Below are positions 27,401-32,683 of a stretch of DNA of 32,683 nt, in pieces. The stretch covers positions 1 through 32,683 of the forward strand of contig DATLAJ010000034.1 in assembly GCA_035527515.1 (NCBI GenBank), written 5' to 3'. Every line of letters begins with the position of its first letter. Position 1 is the first letter of the stretch. The notes below the pieces were generated by a model. The model had not been told where the DNA came from, did no database searches, and saw only the letters and a list, made by a program, of their open reading frames with translations. Position numbers and translations under genes: made by a program. This stretch comes from a bacterium (GTDB taxonomy: Bacteria; B130-G9).

Positions 27401-30400
27401 TTCAACTTTGAGCCGGCCGAGGGCGACGGAACCTACCAGTTCTACACGATCGCAACGGATAGAGCTGGGAACGCGGAGGGGACGAAGTCCGCCGAGACGA
27501 CGACGGCTCTTGATACGCAGGACCCGAGCTCAAGCTGTAGCTGCCCCAGCATTACCAAAGCGAGCTCCGTGGAGGTCGCCTTCTGCGCGAGCGACGAGTC
27601 GAGCGGGCTTGCTCAGACGAGACTCTATTATCGGTATGCAGGGGGCGAGTGGGTGGACGCGGACGAGGCAGGCAGCGACGAGGCGGGAACATTCGTCTTC
27701 TCGTTCGGCGACGGCGATGGGATATATGAGTTCTACACAATCGCAACGGACATCGCTGGCAACACCGAGTCCGTGCCCGAAGAGCCCGATGCGACGGTGC
27801 TCTCTGACAGGTCTGCGCCAGCGTCCGAGTGCAGCTCGCCAGAGTCTGCCGGCCAGGGATTCGACGTGAACTTCTCCTCCGACGACGGCGAGGGATCGGG
27901 GGTTGTCTCAATTGACCTCTGGTTCAGATTCTCTTATGACCAGGGACAGACGTGGCACCCGGACTGGACAGCGAGCGGGACCTCGTCATCGGAGCCCGCC
28001 GGCGCCTTCTCCTATCAGCCCGAATTGGGCGAGGGGATATACGAGTTCTACACGATCGCAACGGACGATGCTGGGAACATCGAGGAGGCCTCGCAGACCG
28101 CCGACTGCACCACACATTATGTCACGGAGAAGCCTACATCGAGCGCCTCGTCGCCTGAATACGCGAACAGCGACACCATACCCGTCTCGTTCGAGGCGCG
28201 TGATTCGAGCGGCATCAAGGAGGTTCAGCTCTATTATCGCTATGCGCAGCAGGACGGCTCGGATTGGACTGACTACACTGACAGCGGTTACAGAGCCTAC
28301 ACTCAGGAGGGGACCTTTGACTTCGTCGCGGAGAGCTTCTACGGCGAGGGCATATATCAGTTCTACACAATAAGCGTTGACGCCGCAGACAACGTCGAGG
28401 ACCCGCCGGAGCAGGCCGACTGCCAAACCATCTACGATGCAACGTTACCGAAATCGTATCTATTCTCGCCGGATTACGCGTCGGCCGCGTCGATCAGTTC
28501 GGTCTTTACAACCGACGAGGACCTGTCTGGCATTGACAAGGTCGAGCTTTGGTTCCGCTACTCCGATGATAACGGCGGGACGTTTGAACCGGACTGGGGC
28601 TCAAGCGGCGTCTTCTCCGAGGCCACGGGCGGGTCTCTCATGTTCGGCGCTGAGGATGGGGACGGACTCTATGAGTTGATGACACTCGCAGCGGACAACG
28701 CTGGCAACCAGGAGGATAAGGGCCAGGCAGCAGACCAGACCGTCATCTTGGACACCATCGCGCCGGCCGCGACCGTATCGTGCATGGAATACGCAAGTGA
28801 GCTCCCGTTGCGCCTCGAGTTCACGGCAACGGACGGCACGATCGGTTCGGGCGTGGCATCCGTTCTCTTCTGGTATCGCTTCGAGGAGGGAGATTGGACG
28901 CCAACAGGTCTCGAGACCGAGGGGACTTTTGGCACCGTGTCGTTCTCGCCCAGCGAGGGCAGCGGCACTTACCAATTCTTCGCCATATCGAAGGACTCGG
29001 CCGGCAACGCCGAACCGATCTATTATGAGCCAGAAGCCGAGCTGGTTTTCGACGACCAGATGCCGGCATCATTCGCATTCTGCTCCAACTTCAGCACATC
29101 GTCCGTGATAGAGGTCGGCTACGAGGCCACAGGCCGAGAGAGCGGCATTGCGAGCGTGTCGCTGTTCTACCGGTTCAGTTCGGACGGAGGCTCCAGCTGG
29201 GCACCGGATTGGACGGATTCTGGCCAGAGTCGCTACACACCGTTCGGGAGCTTTGACTTCACAGCTGACCAAGGTGAGGGTAGATACGAGTTCTACACGA
29301 TTGCTGAGAATAACGCCGGCAGCGTCGAGCCTGAGCCAAGCAGTGCGGACGCCTGGTGCATGAACGATCACACTCCTGCATCCTATCAACTCTCCTCGCC
29401 GGAACTCTCAAACAGCTCGCCCATCAACGTAGATTTCGAGGTCGATGACGGTCAGGCCGGCAGCGGCCTTCGCTCCATCGAGCTATATTACCGCTTTGAT
29501 GGCGGAGATTGGCGGGCGTCAGGCCTCGATTCAAGCCAGACGGCGGGAACGTTCGCCTTCACGCCTGAGCAGGGAGACGGAGTGTTCGAGTTCTCCGCGC
29601 TCGTCATCGATAAGGCTGGAAACTCCACGGCGGGTTCGTTCGAGGTGAAGACCAGCACGGAATACGACACTGCCGCACCCTCTTCAACACTCGCAGGCCC
29701 AACTACCGTCAATCAAGGGCCGCTTCAACTGCATTATGAGGTCTTGGAGACCGATGGCCTTCTAGAAGTTTCGCTGTTTTATAGGTTCAGCCAGAGCTGT
29801 GGAGAGAGCTGGGACGTCCCGTGGACCGATTCGGGCCTGTCAGGCGCCGACGCTGAGGGTGATTTTACATTTGAAACGGAGCAAGGTGAGGGGTGGTATC
29901 AGTTTAAGTCGATCGCAGAGGACGAAGCCGGCAACGTTGAGCAAAAAGAGGCTGCTGACACTCAAACTGTTCTCGATTCAGCCCAGCCGGTCTCCTCGCT
30001 CGAGGGGCCTGAGTGCGCCTCAGGCTCGACCATCCTAATCAGCTTCGTGGCCTCCGACCCGGGCTGCGGCTCCGGCATCGTTGCAGTCCACCTGTTCTTC
30101 AGCTCTGCGGTCTCTGACTGGGAGGAGGCGGACGTGGGAGCCACGGGCACCGAGGGCGTCATCCAGTTCGAGCCGCCTGACGGTGAGGGGTGGTATCAGT
30201 TCTACTCCCAGGCTGAAGACGCCGCCGGAAATTTGGAATCCACCAGCGGAGCGCAGATCGAGGTTACGTTCGACACAACCCCGCCAGAATCGAGCTGTCA
30301 GGCAGAGCCCTATCCGTCGCACTCACCGGTCGAGGTCGGAATGCAGGCGGCAGACGCCACAACCGAGCCGGTCGCGATCGCGCTTTACTACCGGTTCAGA

Positions 30401-32683
30401 CTCCCAGGCAGCAGTTGGCAGCCCAACTGGACCGACTCAGCGCAGCGGGTTGACGGCGATTCTGGGACGCTGCAATTCGATACACCACGCGGCGAGGGGA
30501 TATACGAGTTGTGCAGCATAGGCCGAGACCGCTGCGGCAACACCGAGCAGATCGATACGCCACGAGCAGTGCAGAGCATCTTCGACATGACGCGTCCGGT
30601 ATCGACGCTTAGCGGGGGCTCCGTGGCGAGTTCAGGCACTCTCGAGCTGAGCTTCACCTCTTCTGATGCACTGAGCGGACTGAGCTCCGCTAAGCTGCTT
30701 TACGGCTTTGGAGACGAGGACCTCGAGCCAACTGGCCTTACTACAACCACAACCGAGGGCATATTCGCATTCACATTCGACGACTCTGACCGGCAGGGAA
30801 CGTATAGGTTCGTGTGCGTTGGAACTGACCGCGCAGGAAACCAGGAGCAACCTACTACTGACAACACAGTCTCGGTTCAGTTCGATCTCGATGCTCCAAC
30901 TTCTAGAGCAGTTGCTCCGAGGTTTGCGAACCAGCTGCCTATCCAGATAACATGCTCCGCCACAGACGGGACTATCGGGACTGGCGTCGTGAAGGTCGAG
31001 CTCTACTACCGCTTCGGAGAGCAGGACTGGGAGTTCTCGAATCTGTCGCAGGAATGCAGCACTCGTGCGACGTTCACGTTCGACTCCGAGCACGGAAACG
31101 GCACATACGAGTTCTTCAGCATCGCGATCGATGAGGCCGGCAATAGCGAGCCGATGAAGACTGAGGCCGATTCTCAGACGCTGATTGATAACAAGCGTCC
31201 AGATTCTGAGGCGTCTTGCCAACCCTGTCATCCCGAGTCGCCAATCGAGATATCTTATGTGGCCACGACAGGCACATGCCAGCTCCAAAGGGTAGCGCTG
31301 TGGTATCGCTATTTCGACAGCGCAAACTGGACATCGTGGGCGGATTCAGGGGCTTCGGATGGTGGCACGAAGGAAAGCATCTCATTCTCGCCGCCGCTTG
31401 GGGACGGGCGTTACGAGTTCTATACGCTGGCTGAGGACGAGTGCGGCAACATGGAATTCGGGCCTGGCATCGCCGACTGCACCACCGTGTTTGACACAAC
31501 AGCTCCCGTATGCCTCCTCTCGGTCGCGCCGTTCTGCAACCAAGCTGCGGTGCGCGTCGATTACCAGTGCGACGACGGTCAGCTGGGGTCCGGGCCTGGG
31601 CCCATAGATTTTTGGCTCAGGATGCAGGACGAAGACTGGGAGCTTCAGTCCGCCGCTAAGGGATATGGCGCAGAGGGCTACGTTGTCCTGAACGTCGAGC
31701 CTCAGGAGGGGCATTACGACCTTACAGCCGTCTCGACTGACATCGCCGGCAACACGAGCGGTTTCACGGGCGAGACCAAGGCATCGTTCATACTTGACCT
31801 GCTGTCACCGACGTCGATGAGCACTTGCCCACCCTTTGTAAGAACGGCCGAGGTTACGGTCGATATCCGCTCATCCGACAATCTCTCGGGCATAGAATCG
31901 CAGCAGCTGTTCATGAGGCGCCCGGGCGAGGCTTGGGCTGCGGCCGGCGCCCCAACTCAGGCAACCCACGCCTCAATCACGCTCACGCTTAGCGGGGGGC
32001 AGGGCAGTTATGAGTTTCGAGCGAGGGCGATTGACCGGGCAGGCAACAGCGAGTCGATGTCCGACCAGCTGGAATGCTCCACGGTCTATGATGCAACGCT
32101 GCCAGAGGCAAGTTGCTCATCGGAGCGCTACACGCGAACCACGACAGGCGAGATAGACTTCGAGGCATCAGACGAGCACTCCGGGGTGCGTAAGGTTACG
32201 CTTTGGGCGGCGTTCGAGGGAGCTCCGTTGGCCGCGGTCGATATCATCAATGGGCAATCCTCTGGCTCTTTTGACTATGCCTTCTCGCAGGGCGAGGGCA
32301 CATACCACTTCGCCGTTCAGGCACAGGACGCGGCGGGCAATTGCGAGAGCGCACCAACTGTCCATGAGGCAAGCACTACCCTCGACAGAACTGCGCCGCA
32401 GACAAACTGTAACACACCATCTGTTACAAAAAGCTCGCCGATCAGCATAACATACAACGCGACTGATTCTTTGTCTGGCATTGAACAGGTAACCCTATAC
32501 TATCGACTGAACGGCGGCTCGTGGAGTAAGTCCAGTGAGACGAGCACGTCTGCGGGCGGCACCATGTCCTTCTCACCGGCCAGTGGAGACGGTCAATATC
32601 GCTTCTGCATCGTGGGCGAGGACCGGGCAGGCAACAAAACAGAAGTTGGCAGCGGAGGCATCGACGAGACCATCTTCGACACC
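21419..32683 (+). CDS. giant secreted C25 (gingipain-like) peptidase with Ig-like repeat array, 5' part
   Basis: Translated codon by codon, the frame is open for 3,755 codons and has no stop by the window end, so the protein is longer still. AGGAGG lies upstream of the ATG. The signal peptide (MRWIIVVLWMLGTMALA, cut after AFA) leads into a propeptide (about 25-230), then a C25 cysteine peptidase domain (about 232-605). That domain has VDCVIITGSSYTSQMEPLAD, WVILGGDTSVVP, His463 in NNVGHANYS and Cys502 in YTIGCWAAAID, the expected catalytic pair. Two beta-sandwich linkers follow (about 615-705 and 707-803), then about 25 Ig-like units of 97-105 residues from residue 806. A beta-helix module of 438 residues interrupts unit 5. 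Related gingipains work outside the cell. No sorting tail is reached, so the anchoring is unknown. Confidence 0.92.
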   Translation, partial: MPALRMRWIIVVLWMLGTMALAPQAFAESINIVLDFPVDQLSITPKDDYDQIRLRGCYIASDVGAPALPQKSVYVSIPFDKSVDHVEVCAVSRLVLDGQYTVYPMQPPVPTDSGGAAGFVAPDPSIYSSDAPYPANAVEQTKSGSLAGYKIVGLLVTPFEYKPVSQTLTFFTSVSLRLDLAPAPPQALAVTRRSDVLERSSRERISKLVVNKGSISPPRLSPSVLGTFDTVDCVIITGSSYTSQMEPLADWMIKKGYRTEIHTVSAISSSYGGTDTQEKIRNFLKDYYSNKGLGWVILGGDTSVVPARAAYAFDVEGDGYTYDDYLYCDYYYADLDGTWNDDGDSLWGEVNADNIDMYADLLVGRLPFDTTSEAEVVVEKTLVYEGVGSTQMPTDYQKKLLMFACELDGATSGGDCKDELENYVGIPGDYTITRLYDRDGTSGKTNIVNAMNSGYNLINNVGHANYSVMSAKYTGTREYLYRDDMSGLANGPRYSVLYTIGCWAAAIDYDCMGERFVLSPSGGGVAFIGNSRYGWFSSGYPGYGPSDAFDQEFYSAIFDSGTFELGAALSDSKQVFASYAKGSYSSSKYYRWVLYELNLLGSPTTPVWTDTPSSMSASYDSTLTVGQTEFDVHVESSGPVQSALVCLYKEDEVFETAETDSSGLAHVTLSPPPTSTGTMFVTVTKHNYLPERGSAEVQDGSSSGPELSDGSVSPEYGQSTDTFTYSVHYYHADSEPPATADVYIDGSPQTMTLASGQAADGDYEYEASSLSAGDHSFYFYFEDGNGKSDRLPASGTSDGPFVDDTKPSSSCSSPSYSTSQPASITFTSSDGEGCGIYETKLYYRFDGGSYSYSGESESGTSGSFSFSFPDGQGTYDFYTIAIDNAGNAEDPPGSADDTTIYDSQAPVSSCSSPTYGTSPIAVTYTASDGGSGLANTKLYYSYSGGSFTFSGHQASASSGSFSFVPPDGEGTYSFYTIAYDNAGNEEGAPGSADDTTIYDGTKPSSAASSPTYATSLPITVSFTASDTGSGIGSTALFYSHDSGSYSYSGQTKSGTSGSFSFSATEGEGTYRFYTLATDNAGNEEDAPGSADDTTIYDSTRPESSCSSPEYAYSSPITITFTASDSLSGVSTTKLYYRKDGGDYSYSDLEESGTSGSFSFSPPDGDGTFDFYTLATDNAGNEEDAPNAPDSSTEYRETDNTRPESYCEAPEYATSIPIDVEAFASDDESGVAQTRLYYSFNGGEYEDSGVTWYGDSFCFLPPPLHEVFVSLDGTPDATGTIDDPKSLESVVTDAELAAGTIVWLRAGEYSGALSQSSAQDGTPDHPVIVMPFCGERATLLDEVSLRGDSTYWIGVELTSSGTSGGIDIYDGDDVRLVNCIIHDPPNGYNGIGGWRVGSGHIFYGNLIWGIAPNHEDPHGHAIYTQNDSPNYGLKTITNNILFNNNKFSLHAYCEGGTELSGFRVTNNISFGNSRYFLLGGGGNITLRDNVVSSNYFYEPKTYPFMPGWYGPTDTMTITDNYVASGGSPAWFRRHEYGSIVRGNTFISSGTYRLFFDEYQDESPEYSTFEWDENTYYVGATDDFRVLYCRSDGNTSYSLEEWRSLTGWDTNSQIVEAQKPSQNKTVVLSNRYKIKRAHIAIYNWEASDSVDVDVSSILSAGDYFRLVDVEDYFGEPVLKGFYDGEPLSVPMAEEFKCFVLSASSFTPPEGEGTYAFYTIATDKAGNVELPPDEPDAVTVYDETAPVSGCSCDSDVNHSPISISFSSQDETSSVANTKLYYKFNSGSWTDTGLEETGTSGAFEFTFSHGEGTYYFYTLSTDAAGNDEATKEAPDASCVYDTTKPTSACSCGQFASSLPIVIQFEAHDGGSGMASTKLFYSFDGGDATDSGLETDGTAGSFEFNAPDGEGTFNFYTIAVDAASNEETPPQSADCNAIYDATLPSSSCSSPDYSNGDQIAVSFTASDTLSGISFCDLYYRFGDGEWTSSGLREYSTSGSFNFEPAEGDGTYQFYTIATDRAGNAEGTKSAETTTALDTQDPSSSCSCPSITKASSVEVAFCASDESSGLAQTRLYYRYAGGEWVDADEAGSDEAGTFVFSFGDGDGIYEFYTIATDIAGNTESVPEEPDATVLSDRSAPASECSSPESAGQGFDVNFSSDDGEGSGVVSIDLWFRFSYDQGQTWHPDWTASGTSSSEPAGAFSYQPELGEGIYEFYTIATDDAGNIEEASQTADCTTHYVTEKPTSSASSPEYANSDTIPVSFEARDSSGIKEVQLYYRYAQQDGSDWTDYTDSGYRAYTQEGTFDFVAESFYGEGIYQFYTISVDAADNVEDPPEQADCQTIYDATLPKSYLFSPDYASAASISSVFTTDEDLSGIDKVELWFRYSDDNGGTFEPDWGSSGVFSEATGGSLMFGAEDGDGLYELMTLAADNAGNQEDKGQAADQTVILDTIAPAATVSCMEYASELPLRLEFTATDGTIGSGVASVLFWYRFEEGDWTPTGLETEGTFGTVSFSPSEGSGTYQFFAISKDSAGNAEPIYYEPEAELVFDDQMPASFAFCSNFSTSSVIEVGYEATGRESGIASVSLFYRFSSDGGSSWAPDWTDSGQSRYTPFGSFDFTADQGEGRYEFYTIAENNAGSVEPEPSSADAWCMNDHTPASYQLSSPELSNSSPINVDFEVDDGQAGSGLRSIELYYRFDGGDWRASGLDSSQTAGTFAFTPEQGDGVFEFSALVIDKAGNSTAGSFEVKTSTEYDTAAPSSTLAGPTTVNQGPLQLHYEVLETDGLLEVSLFYRFSQSCGESWDVPWTDSGLSGADAEGDFTFETEQGEGWYQFKSIAEDEAGNVEQKEAADTQTVLDSAQPVSSLEGPECASGSTILISFVASDPGCGSGIVAVHLFFSSAVSDWEEADVGATGTEGVIQFEPPDGEGWYQFYSQAEDAAGNLESTSGAQIEVTFDTTPPESSCQAEPYPSHSPVEVGMQAADATTEPVAIALYYRFRLPGSSWQPNWTDSAQRVDGDSGTLQFDTPRGEGIYELCSIGRDRCGNTEQIDTPRAVQSIFDMTRPVSTLSGGSVASSGTLELSFTSSDALSGLSSAKLLYGFGDEDLEPTGLTTTTTEGIFAFTFDDSDRQGTYRFVCVGTDRAGNQEQPTTDNTVSVQFDLDAPTSRAVAPRFANQLPIQITCSATDGTIGTGVVKVELYYRFGEQDWEFSNLSQECSTRATFTFDSEHGNGTYEFFSIAIDEAGNSEPMKTEADSQTLIDNKRPDSEASCQPCHPESPIEISYVATTGTCQLQRVALWYRYFDSANWTSWADSGASDGGTKESISFSPPLGDGRYEFYTLAEDECGNMEFGPGIADCTTVFDTTAPVCLLSVAPFCNQAAVRVDYQCDDGQLGSGPGPIDFWLRMQDEDWELQSAAKGYGAEGYVVLNVEPQEGHYDLTAVSTDIAGNTSGFTGETKASFILDLLSPTSMSTCPPFVRTAEVTVDIRSSDNLSGIESQQLFMRRPGEAWAAAGAPTQATHASITLTLSGGQGSYEFRARAIDRAGNSESMSDQLECSTVYDATLPEASCSSERYTRTTTGEIDFEASDEHSGVRKVTLWAAFEGAPLAAVDIINGQSSGSFDYAFSQGEGTYHFAVQAQDAAGNCESAPTVHEASTTLDRTAPQTNCNTPSVTKSSPISITYNATDSLSGIEQVTLYYRLNGGSWSKSSETSTSAGGTMSFSPASGDGQYRFCIVGEDRAGNKTEVGSGGIDETIFDT
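23834..32683 (+). repeat. tandem array of about 25 Ig-like units in the giant protein
   Basis: Each unit has the order: P-x-S-S-x-C-S-S-P-x-Y, a hydrophobic strand (PITVSFTASD), SG-hydrophobic, LYYR-x-F-x-G-G-x-W/Y, SGTSGSFSF, GEGTYxFYTIATDNAGN, then an Asp-rich link ending in IYD. Units begin near 23834, 24128, 24422, 24716, 25019, 26639 and then about every 300 bases. Units 1-8 are closely alike. Units 10-25 drift, with longer strand loops (for example 27815-28444 and 29060-29370) and lost cysteines, but keep AGN and YY/WYR. It resembles bacterial Ig-like/fibronectin-like surface repeats; the exact Pfam family cannot be settled by eye. Confidence 0.85.
25205..26518 (+). other. beta-helix module inserted within Ig unit 5
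   Basis: About 438 residues (1263-1700) of a right-handed beta-helix protein in the same frame: a VFVSLDG start, IVWLRAGEYSG, HGHAIYTQNDS, ITNNILFNNN, ISFGNS and DNVVSSNYF, then a tail with AHIAIYNWEASDSVDVDVSS. This is a recognisable complete module, usually a separate secreted protein. It sits between SFCFLPP and SSFTPPEGEGTY, which are the two halves of one Ig strand-turn. Confidence 0.8.

Noticed and set aside
23760-32450. Many arginine-, serine- and proline-rich open frames on both strands, such as 26460-27281 plus and 30632-31288 minus
   Set aside because: They are out-of-frame shadows of the giant repeat gene; low-complexity composition and lack of ribosome sites show this.
23834-32683. 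CRISPR-like array
   Set aside because: The roughly 300-base periodicity is protein coding (Ig-like units) with diverged DNA; no short identical repeats with unique spacers are seen here or elsewhere.

Overview
The window comes from a Gram-negative bacterium of moderate-to-high G+C. LpxC (lipid A synthesis) implies an outer membrane, and SppA, a CCA-encoding tRNA-Cys and bacterial Shine-Dalgarno sites confirm bacteria. I cannot name the lineage. Several large secreted beta-helix, Asp-box propeller and C25-peptidase/Ig-repeat proteins in one stretch fit poorly studied uncultured phyla; that placement is inference only.

Layout. 1-1003: end of a membrane glycosyltransferase (plus strand, cut by the window edge). 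1078-3561 (minus): secreted double beta-helix protein, followed upstream by a broken gene remnant (3617-3880). 4060-5091 (plus): unrecognised cytosolic protein. 6865-5193 (minus): tight NfeD - SPFH/stomatin - HicB operon. 7139-7356: non-coding multi-palindrome element with an A+T-rich core. 8197-7386 (minus): cupin, then a short MGMT-like protein. 12877-8283 (minus): two tandem secreted Asp-box propeller paralogues. 12878-13591: a repeat-rich island (tandem repeats, a MITE-like element with perfect 21-bp ends, a REP-like palindrome pair and several hairpins). 14816-13592 (minus): DNA methyltransferase with an apparent early frameshift. 15887-14910 (minus): lipoprotein SppA. 16072-15998: tRNA-Cys. 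16179-16329: second copy of the MITE. 17350-16424 (minus): LpxC. 19248-17896 (minus): B12-binding radical SAM protein. 21039-19408 (minus): secreted beta-helix protein. 21419 to the window end (plus): a giant secreted C25 (gingipain-like) peptidase carrying about 25 Ig-like repeats.

The giant gene is the main find. One uninterrupted frame of 3,755 codons runs from a good RBS and signal peptide at 21419 to the last base with no stop. It encodes a propeptide, a C25 peptidase domain with His463 and Cys502, two beta-rich linkers, then Ig-like units of about 100 residues. A complete beta-helix module of about 438 residues (25205-26518) is spliced in frame into the middle of Ig unit 5, between its two halves.

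The secreted proteins appear related by modules. A beta-rich module of about 110 residues ends both propellers, seems to end the 19408 protein, and sits between the two beta-helices of the 1078 protein. This suggests a shared export, anchoring or spacer function in a lineage that reshuffles cell-surface modules. Housekeeping genes (lpxC, sppA, tRNA-Cys, nfeD/SPFH) are interspersed, so the window looks chromosomal, not plasmid or phage.
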